The position numbers were made by a program, and so were the translations under genes. From assembly GCA_017556585.1 (NCBI GenBank), contig JAFYMP010000018.1, positions 1 to 61,222 of the forward strand: 61,222 bases of DNA, written 5' to 3'. The stretch's first letter is position 1. The number at the start of each line of letters is the position of its first letter. Origin of the DNA: Bacteroidaceae bacterium (GTDB taxonomy: Bacteria > Bacteroidota > Bacteroidia > Bacteroidales > Bacteroidaceae). The notes under the pieces were generated by a model. The model had not been told where the DNA came from and ran no database searches. It saw only the letters and a list, made by a program, of their open reading frames with translations. Shown piece by piece: positions 27,709-36,772 of this stretch.

Positions 27709-28203
27709 TTAACGTGCTCCGCCTGGACGTGGACCCTGTCCGCCGCCTGGGAATCCCTGGCCACCGCCAAAGCCCTGACCGCCACCAAATCCCTGGCCAC
27801 CGCCAAAGTTTGCACGCTGTTCAGCCTGCTGTTCCTGATACTTTTTGAACTGCGCTTCGGTAAGAATGCTCTTCATTTTAGCTTCCTGAGCTTCGCGCTG
27901 CTTCTGGAATCTTTCCATCATAGCTTCCATGTCCATCTGCTGTGGCTGGCCACCGCCCTGGTTCATCATCTGCTCACGCTGTTTCTGCTGTTCCTTGCCC
28001 TGAGCCAAGAAATAAACATACAGTGAATCATACTGAGCCTTGTTCAATTCAAGCTGCTCCTGCAAACGTTCTGCCTGACGCTTTGCTCTTTCTTCAGGAT
28101 TCATGTTCATCTGACCACCGAAACCACCCTGGCCACCTGGAGCCTGAGCAAAACTGATAGCTGCTACCATCAGAAAAGATAGAACTAAAGATAATTTCTT
28201 CAT
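27709..28203 (-). CDS. Secreted DUF4890-type / Spy-like protein with Gly-Gln repeats
   Basis: A 164-aa exported protein with a signal peptide at 1-19 (SFA-Q). The middle is a charged helical region with a Spy/LTXXQ-like pattern (LNKAQYDSLYVYF ... MKSILTEAQFKKYQEQQAEQ). Low-complexity glycine-rich ends follow; the C-terminus has three GFGGGQ units and a final PGGGQGPRPGG. Bacteroidetes proteins of this kind are annotated as DUF4890; a periplasmic chaperone or sensor role is possible by analogy with Spy. Monocistronic. Confidence 0.75.
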   Translation of the reverse strand: MKKLSLVLSFLMVAAISFAQAPGGQGGFGGQMNMNPEERAKRQAERLQEQLELNKAQYDSLYVYFLAQGKEQQKQREQMMNQGGGQPQQMDMEAMMERFQKQREAQEAKMKSILTEAQFKKYQEQQAEQRANFGGGQGFGGGQGFGGGQGFPGGGQGPRPGGAR

Positions 28204-28290
28204 TGCTTTAAAATTAGTTTATATTAAACATTTATGAAAACGATAATATGACTATGCCAAAGCAAAAAGGTTTAAAAATGTACGAAAAAA

Positions 28291-28797
28291 TCAGATAATA
28301 TTTTCTTTTCTTTCAAATTCAATGACCTCCAGATCCTTGAATTCTGTTTTGTCTATGGTAAAACGGATTATTGTTCTTACCTTCTGCCAGCCCTGCAAAC
28401 CGGCTGCTCCCGGATTCATGTACATCATATTAAGACCCTGATCATACTGCACCTTTAATATATGTGAATGTCCACATACAAATAGGTTAGGGGTGTTGTA
28501 GTAGAGCTGGTTTATTACAGAACGGTCATAGTGTCCGGGTGTTCCGCCTATATGTTTCAGAACAACATCTACATCTTCTATGCGAAAACGATTTACTTCA
28601 GGGAAGGCTCTGCGAATATCATAGCCGTCGCAATTGCCGTAAACTGCCCTCAGGTTGGCTATCTGATTCAATTTTTCTGCAATCTCGTATGTACCTATAT
28701 CACCGGTGTGCCATATTTCATCGCATCCTTCGAAATATTTCCTGTAGCGTTCGTCCCAATAACCATGGGTGTCGGAGATAAGTCCTATACGTTTCAT
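28291..28797 (-). CDS. YfcE/MJ0936-family metallophosphoesterase
   Basis: Cytoplasmic phosphodiesterase of 168 aa. All metal motifs are present: GLISDTHG (residues 4-11), HTGDIGTYE, AVYGNCDGYDIR, and FVCGHSHILK near the C-terminal half, with two metals bound by D, H, D, N, H and H. I take the ATG at 28797 (MKRIGLISDTHG) as start, since a longer version from 28839 would run into the upstream kinase-like gene. It lies 10 nt after that gene, probably in one operon with it and the MATE gene. Confidence 0.88.
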   Translation of the reverse strand: MKRIGLISDTHGYWDERYRKYFEGCDEIWHTGDIGTYEIAEKLNQIANLRAVYGNCDGYDIRRAFPEVNRFRIEDVDVVLKHIGGTPGHYDRSVINQLYYNTPNLFVCGHSHILKVQYDQGLNMMYMNPGAAGLQGWQKVRTIIRFTIDKTEFKDLEVIEFERKENII

Positions 28798-28807
28798 AAT
28801 AAGCAGA

Positions 28808-29425
28808 TTATAATCCGAATTTTTCTTTTGCCAGTTCAATAATCATTTCAGCACATTTTTCGTATCCGAATGTTGATGTGCTCAGGCAGATATCGTATGA
28901 ACTGCTGTCGCCCCATTTTTTGCCTGTGTAGTAGTTATAGTATGAAGCACGCTTCTTGTCGGCATCTGCCATAATGCTGCGGGCCTTATCTTCAGAACAG
29001 TTCTCTATGCTGCAGATTCTCTCTATTCTGTCTTCTGTTGTAGCAGCTAAAAATACATTGAGCGTAAGGTCGCTGTCACGTAGAGTATAATCGGCACATC
29101 TGCCTATGAATATACAACTCTCCTGTTCGTGAATCTTGCGTATTGCATCACTCTGCATTGTAAACAGGGAGTCGTTGCTCATATAGTTTTTGGCCATTCC
29201 ATTATCGCTGAAATTGGCAAAAAGCAGCGAACGGATTGGGTTGCGTGAAGATTCTTCATCGGCCTTTTCAAAACACTCCTGATTAAAGCCAGTGTGGTCA
29301 GAAGCACTCTTCAGCAATTTTTTATCGTAAACATTTATCTGCAACTTCTCTGAAATGATCTTTGCTACAGCGCGTCCGCCACTACCTATCTGACGTCCAA
29401 TATTAATTGCAAAATACTTCTTCAT
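28808..29425 (-). CDS. Cytidylate-kinase-like protein
   Basis: A 205-aa P-loop protein of the cytidylate-kinase-like family. The nucleotide-binding loop is degenerate (INIGRQIGSGGRAVAKII, residues 8-25), followed by LQINVYDKKLLKSA and a later GRCADYTL (Walker-B/lid region, about 104-111). It is not the essential Cmk, which is normally longer and better conserved at the loop. The substrate is unknown. It sits between a MATE exporter (4 nt away) and a phosphoesterase (10 nt). Confidence 0.82.
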   Translation of the reverse strand: MKKYFAINIGRQIGSGGRAVAKIISEKLQINVYDKKLLKSASDHTGFNQECFEKADEESSRNPIRSLLFANFSDNGMAKNYMSNDSLFTMQSDAIRKIHEQESCIFIGRCADYTLRDSDLTLNVFLAATTEDRIERICSIENCSEDKARSIMADADKKRASYYNYYTGKKWGDSSSYDICLSTSTFGYEKCAEMIIELAKEKFGL

Positions 29426-29429
29426 ACTC

Positions 29430-30797
29430 TTATATATTAGGGGTTGCTGATGTAAGTTTCTTTAAATTCTTCATTTCCATCAAAAGGAAAGTGAGCGCCA
29501 GGATAACAGATAGCCCGTCTGCTACAGGCATACTGTACCATACTCCGTTTATTCCAAAGTAGTTGGGTAGTATTATCAGGCAAGGGATAAGTATAATGAG
29601 CTGTCTAGATAATGACATGATGATGGAACGAACCGGTTTGCCTATGCTCTGGAAGAAGTTACCTGTAACCATCTGGAAGCCTATGAATGGATATAGCATA
29701 AAGACAATTCTCATACCGTTGCGTGCTATATCTATCAGTGCCTCATCTCTTGTGAATATTTTTATACAAAGACCAGGGAACAACTCTCCTATAAGAAAAC
29801 CGGCTGTAGTGGTGAGTGTAGCAAACAGAATGGTCAGTTTAAGTACTTTAATAACTCTGTTATACTGTCCGGCACCGTAATTGTAACCTGCAATTGGTTG
29901 CATGGCCTGGTTGAAACCCATTACAATCATTATGAATATGAAGGCGATGCTGTTCACTATACCGTACGCGCCAATGGCCAGGTCGCCACCATGTTCCAAC
30001 AGTCCTCTGTTTATAAGCAAAACTACAAAACATGAAGCTGCATTCATAAGGCAAGGCGATAATCCTATGGTGATAATATTTGATACCAGATCCTTACGCA
30101 GTCTGTATGTACCCTTTCTGAATCGGATTAGTTCGTTTTTATCGGATAACTGGAAACACTGCCAGATAAATGCAAGAACCTGCGAAATAACTGTGGCAAT
30201 GGCTGCTCCCGCTATACCCCAGTGGAATACCATAATAAAGAAGTAGTCAAGAATGGTGTTCAGAAGGACTGTGCCAATAGTAGCAGCCATGGCTTTTTTT
30301 GGATGACCGGCAGAGCGCAGTATGCAGTTAATTCCAAGATAGAGATGTGTGAAAACATTTCCTATCAGGATATATATCATATAGTCGCGGGCATACTCTA
30401 TGGTAGATTCAGTAGCACCGAACAGGGTCAGGATAGGGTTGATAAAGATCAGTCCCAATGCTCCGAATATAACTCCAACCAGTACGTTCAGGGTGATGGA
30501 ATTTCCCAGAATGGTCTGTGCGGTTTCGTGGTCGCGCTGGCCAAGTTTTAATGAAATCATAGTTCCGGAACCTACACCCACCATTGAACCCAGTGCTGCA
30601 GACAGGTTAATGAGCGGGAATGTAATGGCCAATCCAGAGAGTGCCAAAGCATCTACTCCATGTCCTATGAAGGCGCGGTCAACTATGTTGTAAAGTGATG
30701 AAGCTACCATTGCGATGATAGCAGGTACGGCGTATGTTAATATCAATTTGCCGATTCTTTCTGTTCCTAACTCCGTAGGTGTTCTCTGTTCTGACAT
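29430..30797 (-). CDS. MATE-family multidrug/metabolite exporter
   Basis: A 455-aa cation-driven exporter of the MATE family with 12 predicted TM helices in two six-helix halves. Typical pieces: LTYAVPAIIAMVASSLYNIVD (residues 18-38, split here by Met28), GVDALALSGLAITFPL, and in the second half MGFNQAMQPIAGYNYGAGQY. It is of the NorM/DinF-like subgroup. A minus-strand TAATTTTG box lies at 30816-30823. First gene of a probable three-gene operon. Substrate not predictable. Confidence 0.92.
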   Translation of the reverse strand: MSEQRTPTELGTERIGKLILTYAVPAIIAMVASSLYNIVDRAFIGHGVDALALSGLAITFPLINLSAALGSMVGVGSGTMISLKLGQRDHETAQTILGNSITLNVLVGVIFGALGLIFINPILTLFGATESTIEYARDYMIYILIGNVFTHLYLGINCILRSAGHPKKAMAATIGTVLLNTILDYFFIMVFHWGIAGAAIATVISQVLAFIWQCFQLSDKNELIRFRKGTYRLRKDLVSNIITIGLSPCLMNAASCFVVLLINRGLLEHGGDLAIGAYGIVNSIAFIFIMIVMGFNQAMQPIAGYNYGAGQYNRVIKVLKLTILFATLTTTAGFLIGELFPGLCIKIFTRDEALIDIARNGMRIVFMLYPFIGFQMVTGNFFQSIGKPVRSIIMSLSRQLIILIPCLIILPNYFGINGVWYSMPVADGLSVILALTFLLMEMKNLKKLTSATPNI

Positions 30798-30867
30798 CAG
30801 TTATAAATTTTGGTGCAAAATTACAGTTTTTTTGCTCCTAATTGTAATTTTAAAGCCATTAAATGGT

Positions 30868-30875
30868 TACTTTTG
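30868..30875 (+). promoter_or_regulatory. -7 box of mnmA; implies a leaderless transcript
   Basis: TACTTTTG matches TAnnTTTG exactly. Transcription should start 5-7 nt downstream, at about 30880-30882, and the chosen ATG is at 30881. A possible TTG -33 element is at 30842-30844 (23-bp spacer). Confidence 0.45.
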
Positions 30876-30880
30876 CGTTA

Positions 30881-31978
30881 ATGGAATGCAAAGACAAGAA
30901 ACGTGTCCTGTTGGGTATGAGTGGTGGTATAGACAGTACCGCTGCTGTGTTGCTGTTGCAAAAAGAGGGCTACACAGTAGTGGGGTTGACTATCCGTAAC
31001 CATGATCTTGGTATGGAAGATACCCATACGGAACCTCCTTATATATGTGAAGCCCGCAGGGTGGCGGCCGCTCTTGGTGTAGAACACTATGTGGAAGATG
31101 CCCGTGCCATGTTTAAAAGTGTAGTGGTAAAACCATTTGTAGATGAATGGCTTGCAGGTCGCACTCCCAATCCCTGTATAGAGTGTAATCCCCGTTTTAA
31201 ATTCCATCTGCTTGTTCAGTATGCCGATAAACTGAACTGCCATTACATAGCAACCGGCCACTATTCGAATGTGGTACAGGAGAATGGCATCTATTACATA
31301 GAACGCGGCAGGGATAGTAAGAAAGACCAAAGTTATTTTCTGTGGCGTCTCTCTCAGGATGTACTCTCAAGAATACTCTTTCCGTTAGGAGATCTAACAA
31401 AAGAGGATATCAGACAACTATTGAAGGAGAATGGTATGCAGGTGAAAGCTTCAGACGGTGAAAGCATGGAGGTCTGTTTTATAGAAGACGATTACAGGAC
31501 ATTCCTGAAAAGGGAACTCCCGAATATCGATACTGAACTTGTAGGGCCTGGTAAATTTGTAGATTCAGCAGGAAAACTGATAGGCGAGCACAAGGGCTAT
31601 CCGTACTATACAATTGGCCAGCGAAAAGGTCTGGCGGTAGCTTTTGGTACTCCCAAATATGTAATCAGAACAAATCCTGAAAAGAATACGGTTATGTTAG
31701 GCGATGCAGACCAACTTCTTACAAACCATATGCTGGTTGATGAACTCAATCTGGATAATCCGCAGCAGGATAATCTCACTGTGAGAATCCGGTACAGAAG
31801 CAATGCTATTGGTTGTAAAGTGGTTCAGCAGATACCTGACGGTCGCTGGCTGATACGTTTCAATGAACAGGCATCGGCAGTAACTCCGGGACAGTCGGCA
31901 GTGTTTTATGTAGCCGACAGGGTAGTAGGGGGTGCTGTAATATCATCGCAAAAAGGAATAAATCAATATATATCATGA
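30881..31978 (+). CDS. mnmA: tRNA-specific 2-thiouridylase
   Basis: Makes the 2-thio group of wobble uridine 34 in tRNA-Lys, -Glu and -Gln using ATP and a relayed persulfide. With the ATG at 30881 the protein is 365 aa. The PP-loop is GMSGGIDST at residues 12-20. The first catalytic cysteine is Cys99 in TPNPCIECNP and the persulfide Cys199 lies in GESMEVCFI. TIGQRKGLAVAFG is the central-domain signature. The longer start at 30863 is rejected because a -7 promoter box lies at 30868-30875, inside it. It is followed by xseA 4 nt later. Confidence 0.95.
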   Translation: MECKDKKRVLLGMSGGIDSTAAVLLLQKEGYTVVGLTIRNHDLGMEDTHTEPPYICEARRVAAALGVEHYVEDARAMFKSVVVKPFVDEWLAGRTPNPCIECNPRFKFHLLVQYADKLNCHYIATGHYSNVVQENGIYYIERGRDSKKDQSYFLWRLSQDVLSRILFPLGDLTKEDIRQLLKENGMQVKASDGESMEVCFIEDDYRTFLKRELPNIDTELVGPGKFVDSAGKLIGEHKGYPYYTIGQRKGLAVAFGTPKYVIRTNPEKNTVMLGDADQLLTNHMLVDELNLDNPQQDNLTVRIRYRSNAIGCKVVQQIPDGRWLIRFNEQASAVTPGQSAVFYVADRVVGGAVISSQKGINQYIS

Positions 31979-31982
31979 TGTT

Positions 31983-33287
31983 ATGAAAAACGCAGTATCG
32001 TTATTAGAACTGAATAACATTGTCAGGCGCTTACTAGAAATAGAGATGCCCGAAACCTATTGGGTTAAGGCAGAAATAAGTACAATGCAAGTGGCGTACA
32101 ATGGACATTGTTATATGGAACTTGTGCAGAAAGACTCCACCGGAGGAAATTTTGTAGCAAAAGCACGTGCCAACGTTTGGAAAAGTACATTTCAACCTTT
32201 GCGCACACGTTTTGAAATGGAAACGGGGCAGAAACTTTCAGCAGGTCTGAATGTACTGCTGGAAGTATCTGTATCATTTCATGAACAGTATGGATATGCT
32301 TTGGTGGTGCATAACATAGATCCTACATATACTATGGGTGATATGGCGCGTCGTCGCAGAGAAATTCTGGCCAGACTACAGGCCGATGGCGTACTGGAAC
32401 TGAACAAGGAACTGAAAATTCCGGCACTGCCACAACGTATAGCTGTAATATCGTCGGCTACCGCAGCCGGATATGGCGATTTCTGTAATCAGCTGAATGA
32501 AAATCAGTATGGCTTCAAATTCTCTGTAACTCTCTTTTCGGCAGTAATGCAGGGCGATAGGGCAGAATCCAGCATTATATCGGCACTGGACAGTATAGCT
32601 ATACGTGCCAAAGATTTTGATGTGGTGGTTATAATACGTGGAGGTGGCGCAACCAGTGATTTGAATTGTTTTGATTCTTATATGTTGGCTATGAATATTG
32701 CCAATTTCCCTCTGCCCATAATTACAGGTATTGGTCATGAACGCGATGATACAGTTATAGATATGGTATCGCATACGCGTGTAAAGACACCTACTGCCGC
32801 TGCTGAATTGCTTATAGGGGTGGTTTTGGATAGTGCTGCACATCTGCAACAGTTGAGTGTAAGATTTGCCGATAGAATAAGGGTACTAATGGAAGAAGAG
32901 AAACGTAGAATGACAGTGCTTTCGCAGAAAATTCCATCGCTATTTTCTATTCTCAAAATAAAGCAGGAGAACCTTATGGATCAGTTATTGATAAAAGCAT
33001 TGGTGGCTGCCCGTAAGAATATTGCCGATGAAAAGTATAACCAAAATCGTTTTGAAGAGCGATTGTCGGTATCTGCAAAGAACTATATGACTGCGCAGAA
33101 ACACCGTTTGGAACTTTTGGAACGAAGTGTGGATGTGGCTGATCCTGTTCATGTATTACAACGAGGCTATTCACTTACCATCTGTAACGGGCATGTAGTA
33201 AAGAGTGTGTGCGAACTTAATCCGGGCGATAAATTAACTACCAGATTTGCCGATGGTAAGATAGAAAGCACAGTAACAGAAGTATAA
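31983..33287 (+). CDS. xseA: Exodeoxyribonuclease VII large subunit
   Basis: Catalytic subunit of the single-strand-specific exonuclease VII. The 434-aa protein has the N-terminal OB-fold (LLELNNIVRRLLEIEM, YWVKAEIS), then the core with AVISSATAAGYGDF, VVIIRGGGATSDLNCFD and GIGHERDDTVIDMVSH. A long coiled-coil follows (about residues 280-385) and the final HVLQRGYSLTICNG segment closes the fold. Typical size. It sits 4 nt after mnmA and 18 nt before the small subunit gene. Confidence 0.96.
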   Translation: MKNAVSLLELNNIVRRLLEIEMPETYWVKAEISTMQVAYNGHCYMELVQKDSTGGNFVAKARANVWKSTFQPLRTRFEMETGQKLSAGLNVLLEVSVSFHEQYGYALVVHNIDPTYTMGDMARRRREILARLQADGVLELNKELKIPALPQRIAVISSATAAGYGDFCNQLNENQYGFKFSVTLFSAVMQGDRAESSIISALDSIAIRAKDFDVVVIIRGGGATSDLNCFDSYMLAMNIANFPLPIITGIGHERDDTVIDMVSHTRVKTPTAAAELLIGVVLDSAAHLQQLSVRFADRIRVLMEEEKRRMTVLSQKIPSLFSILKIKQENLMDQLLIKALVAARKNIADEKYNQNRFEERLSVSAKNYMTAQKHRLELLERSVDVADPVHVLQRGYSLTICNGHVVKSVCELNPGDKLTTRFADGKIESTVTEV

Positions 33288-33305
33288 ACAATAAAATTTT
33301 AAGAT

Positions 33306-33482
33306 ATGAAGTACGAAGAAGCAATGAAGAGACTTGAACAGATAGTAAGTGATATTGAAAACAATAAGTTGGATATAGATCTTATATCGGATAAAATAAA
33401 GGAGGCACAAGAACTTATAAAGTTTTGTAAAGATAAACTCTACAAAACCGATGAAGAGATTCAAAAACTGCTTGAAGAATAA
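33306..33482 (+). CDS. xseB: Exodeoxyribonuclease VII small subunit
   Basis: A 58-aa two-helix protein starting MKYEEAMKRLEQIVSDIEN and ending KTDEEIQKLLEE. This is the XseB pattern (Y-E-E-A-x-x-R-L-E-x-I-V), which binds along the coiled-coil of XseA. ATG at 33306, TAA at 33480-33482, 18 nt after xseA. It is short and easily missed, but context and sequence are clear. Confidence 0.93.
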   Translation: MKYEEAMKRLEQIVSDIENNKLDIDLISDKIKEAQELIKFCKDKLYKTDEEIQKLLEE

Positions 33483-33581
33483 AAAAAATAGTCCCCTGGG
33501 ATTATTTAGTCTTACTCTCTGGCGACTATGGCCTTAAAGCTTGGATCATATTTCTTTCTCTTATTAACTTAGATACCTGTA

Positions 33582-34769
33582 TTAAAAAGCGGAAGTGTTA
33601 TAATTACCGTGGTAAGTTAAGTAAAATATGTGGTTAGATTCTGCAGTAATGTCAGGATAGAATGTTTCTTTGAATTCTGGATTTTTTAAAATTATATCGC
33701 TACTATAGTACCCTATCAGATAGTTGTGATCGGAAAAATTAATAGGTGGTACAAATTGCATAGTATATGCATAATCAGTTCCATCATATATTCTATTGCT
33801 CTGTTTTGTTTCTTTATCCGTAATTATAGTGCAGAAACCAATATTATTATTTAATATGTCGCAAATCATAACTCTGTCGGTTTCGTAGTGTCCACCTTTA
33901 TCGTAAACTTTATTTGGATTTTTGTCAATATCATAATCATCTACTCCTAAAATGCGTTTTGGAATAACTATATCGCTTTTTAGTTTGTAAGATACCGTAA
34001 TGGTGTCCGGCGTAATGTGGTAGAACAAATTATTATTATCTATCTCTCCCATAAGAGATATTAACGTGTCATTAACGTGAACAAGGTAGTTATGTGTTAA
34101 AGAACAAAAACGATTATTATCATCTATATGCACTAACTGCTTTTTGAAAGTGTATGTAGAATCGGTTTGCCACAATCCCCTTTTTATACCTTTACCGTTG
34201 TAATCCGGTGTGTAAAACAGCATATCGCCGTTAGGAAATACAGCAAAATCTCTAACAAGATCTGTATTTGGTATCTCTACCTGTTTTATGTAGTTGCCTG
34301 CGTAATTGTAAAATAACAGTTTATGGTTAAATGCATCATAGATTATTATTTGTTTTGAATTGTTATTAACGTCGAATGTAGATAACGACAGATATTCACC
34401 ATGACCACGACCGCGCTTATTTATTGCACCAATATATTTTCCTCCAAGATTGAAGATTACAATTTTCTCTAAGTCTTGAATAAATAGCTTATTATCAACA
34501 ACCCTTACCTTTTTTATTTGTGTACCTTCTATTATGCTATTTAAATCGTCAGTTGTTTCTAAAGCTATGGTTTGTACTGATGGGTAAAGATTATCGTAAT
34601 TATATGTTTCTGTTCTAACAATATCTTTTAAATAAACCTCTATTTGAAGGGCGTCCGGATATTTGTTATAATTTGCATTTTTATTTGGTTTACCGCATGA
34701 AATAAAGCACATGAATATATGTAATAGTAATATACTATTCTTTGTTGTTTTTACAATTCTTTTGTTCAT
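33582..34769 (-). CDS. 6-bladed beta-propeller lipoprotein (395 aa)
   Basis: Third intact Bacteroidetes propeller lipoprotein in the window. The signal peptide ends in LHIFMCFISCGKPNK, with a lipobox cysteine near residue 25. Blades show the usual strands: KLFIQDLEKIVIFNLGGKYI, then the signature NKRGRGHGEYLSL near residue 116, a variant of GRGPGE, IIIYDAFNHKLLFYN and FAVFPNGDMLFYTPD. A minus-strand -7 box TATCTTTG lies at 34795-34802. Monocistronic. Function unknown; probably surface exposed. Confidence 0.85.
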   Translation of the reverse strand: MNKRIVKTTKNSILLLHIFMCFISCGKPNKNANYNKYPDALQIEVYLKDIVRTETYNYDNLYPSVQTIALETTDDLNSIIEGTQIKKVRVVDNKLFIQDLEKIVIFNLGGKYIGAINKRGRGHGEYLSLSTFDVNNNSKQIIIYDAFNHKLLFYNYAGNYIKQVEIPNTDLVRDFAVFPNGDMLFYTPDYNGKGIKRGLWQTDSTYTFKKQLVHIDDNNRFCSLTHNYLVHVNDTLISLMGEIDNNNLFYHITPDTITVSYKLKSDIVIPKRILGVDDYDIDKNPNKVYDKGGHYETDRVMICDILNNNIGFCTIITDKETKQSNRIYDGTDYAYTMQFVPPINFSDHNYLIGYYSSDIILKNPEFKETFYPDITAESNHIFYLTYHGNYNTSAF

Positions 34770-34913
34770 AATCCTCTATTAATTTCTTGTTCAGCAAAGA
34801 TAATCATTGTATCTTTATTTGTAGTTTTTGCACGTTTTTTACTTCTAAATTCACTAAAAATGTGAATTTGAGGATAAATTTCTATAAAAATTATCATTGT
34901 TTGAAGAAAATAA

Positions 34914-34944
34914 TTGACTCGGTAAAATAAAAAGAGTATTTTTG
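34914..34944 (+). promoter_or_regulatory. Promoter of the AbiE pair
   Basis: TTG at 34914-34916, 20-bp spacer, perfect TATTTTTG at 34937-34944, 38 nt before the abiEi-like start codon. Confidence 0.55.
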
Positions 34945-34981
34945 CAACAAATTTATGCTGGTATTCATAAAATAAACGAAG

Positions 34982-35743
34982 ATGGCTACAAAAATACAGC
35001 AAATATTAGAGACGGCGCCCAATGAATCGGTCTTGTTTGGTTCGTGGCTTTCAAGTCAGGGATTAGATGCCCGTGGTCAGTATGCTTATATGAAAAGTGG
35101 ATGGCTTGACCGTATATCGAAAGGAGTTTATAAGATACATGGGACAGAACCAAGCCTATTTGCTGCTGTATCGTCATATAACACGCAACTCAGTAAGAGT
35201 TGTGTGGTAGGTGCATATACAGCTTTGGAACTCCGAGGTTACTCCCATTACCTATCTATGGGGAAACCTACGGCTTATCTGTTTACAGACAAAAGCAATA
35301 AGTTGCCTTCGTGGGTGCTAAAAGAGGAGTGGGATATGACCATAAAATACATGACCACTTCTTTCCTGGGTGATGAACTGTTGTGTGTAGAAACTATGAC
35401 TATCAATCAGCATGAATTGCTTGTGTCATCTCCAGAGCGTGCCATATTGGAGTGTTTGAACTTGCCGGATGCATCGTCATCTTTGCTCGATATCTATTAT
35501 ATCATGGAGGGTTTGACTACATTACGTCCCAAGATGGTTCAGACATTATTGGAGGCATGCACCTCTCAGAAAGTGAAACGCCTGTTCCTCTATATGGCAG
35601 AAAAGGCTGGTCACTCTTGGTATAAGGCTTTGAAACTGGAAAATGTCAATCTTGGCACATCTAGGTTTATGATAACGTCAACAGGAAAGTACATTAATAA
35701 GTATAATATGACAATCTCAAAAGAACTTGCAGAATATGAATGA
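34982..35743 (+). CDS. AbiEi-family antitoxin / transcriptional regulator of a type IV toxin-antitoxin system
   Basis: A 253-aa protein whose N-terminus (about 5-60) reads as a winged helix-turn-helix (ETAPNESVLFGSWLSSQGL, AYMKSGWLDRISKGVYKI), the promoter-binding part of AbiEi antitoxins. The C-terminal domain carries SSPERAILECLNLP, common to this family. It overlaps the toxin gene by 8 nt. In known AbiE systems the antitoxin does not bind the toxin but opposes its action and represses the operon. Intact, with its own promoter. Confidence 0.88.
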   Translation: MATKIQQILETAPNESVLFGSWLSSQGLDARGQYAYMKSGWLDRISKGVYKIHGTEPSLFAAVSSYNTQLSKSCVVGAYTALELRGYSHYLSMGKPTAYLFTDKSNKLPSWVLKEEWDMTIKYMTTSFLGDELLCVETMTINQHELLVSSPERAILECLNLPDASSSLLDIYYIMEGLTTLRPKMVQTLLEACTSQKVKRLFLYMAEKAGHSWYKALKLENVNLGTSRFMITSTGKYINKYNMTISKELAEYE

Positions 35744-36662
35744 TATAAGATCAAAAGTTTATGCGCAGAAGGTTGAATTGCTACTCCGTCTCATTCCGAT
35801 TGTGATGGAAGAGGATGTGTTTGCCATACATGGTGGCACCGCCATCAATCTGTTCTTGAAGGATTTGCCTCGTTATTCTGTAGATATTGATTTGACCTAT
35901 ATTCCATTGGCTGACCGTCAGACAAGTTTGGACGACATCAATATGCATCTGAAAGCCATCGCTGAAAAGGCAAAGAAAGCATTCAAAGGAATGCATATTG
36001 TTCCCAATTTCAATACTTGCAAACTGTTGTGCGAGTATCGAGGCAAACAGGTGAAGATTGAGGTCAATCAAACCAAGAGAGGAATAGTAGGCGGTGCTGT
36101 CCAAACTATACCATTGAGTGAGAAGGCTCAGGAAGAGTTTTCTCTCTTTTGTGAGGCAAATGTTGTACCCCTAACTCTATTGTATGGTGGCAAGATCGCA
36201 GCAGCACTCTCTCGTCAGCATCCTCGTGATTTGTTTGATATAAGGTACATGGATATTCCATTGAGCGAATGTCGAGAGGGACTCATCTTCTGTTTGCTTG
36301 GCAGCGATAGACCCATCCATGAATCATTTGCTCCACGCCTGATTGACCAGCGAGAGGCAATGGAAAACCAGTTTGCAGGCATGACTGATATTCCTTTTAC
36401 ATACGAAGAGTTTGAAGTAACTCGTGCAAAACTCATTAATGATGTAAAGTTGTTGATGACAGAATCGGATAAGAAGTTCCTGATTACTTTCGAATCTGGA
36501 CAACCAGAATGGGAAGGATATGAGTTTGAATATTTCAAGGATTACCCATCTGTACAATGGAAACTTCTTAATCTGAAGAAACTCGGCAAGCAGAATCCGC
36601 AGAAGTTGCAGGAAGAAGCGGAGAAACTAAGAAATCTCTTTAATTTCAATCTCAATAATTAA
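35736..36662 (+). CDS. AbiEii-family nucleotidyltransferase toxin
   Basis: A 308-aa (from ATG 35736) nucleotidyltransferase-like toxin. The hallmark FAIHGGTAINLF (residues 29-40) and the metal-binding DID pair in RYSVDIDLTY (46-55; Asp50, Asp52) match AbiEii. LTLLYGGKIAAALSRQHPRDLFDI supplies the family's K...R..D.FD motif. I prefer ATG 35736 to the TTG at 35727. The paired antitoxin is directly upstream. Related toxins nucleotidylate tRNA or use GTP, and the systems act in phage defence. Confidence 0.9.
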   Translation: MNDIRSKVYAQKVELLLRLIPIVMEEDVFAIHGGTAINLFLKDLPRYSVDIDLTYIPLADRQTSLDDINMHLKAIAEKAKKAFKGMHIVPNFNTCKLLCEYRGKQVKIEVNQTKRGIVGGAVQTIPLSEKAQEEFSLFCEANVVPLTLLYGGKIAAALSRQHPRDLFDIRYMDIPLSECREGLIFCLLGSDRPIHESFAPRLIDQREAMENQFAGMTDIPFTYEEFEVTRAKLINDVKLLMTESDKKFLITFESGQPEWEGYEFEYFKDYPSVQWKLLNLKKLGKQNPQKLQEEAEKLRNLFNFNLNN

Positions 36663-36675
36663 CAGCTCACTACTT

Positions 36676-36772
36676 ATGTCATACAAAGATTTTCAGCAGA
36701 AGGTTTATTCATACCTGATTAAATTCAACATTGAAGAACCACCCATGAGATATTTTTGTCCCTCGGCAATTT
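36676..36772 (+). pseudogene. Truncated ORF, N-terminal fragment of unknown protein
   Basis: Starts MSYKDFQQKVYSYLIKFNIE and continues to PPMRYF, then runs into the palindrome at 36773, where the reading frame becomes the repeat's own sequence. It follows the AbiEii gene by 13 nt and may have been a third gene of that operon. Too little is left to name it. Confidence 0.4.

Noticed and set aside
27709-27810. Short repeats in the DUF4890-type gene as a CRISPR-like array
   Set aside because: They are in-frame Gly-Gln codons (GFGGGQ) at the protein end, without spacers.
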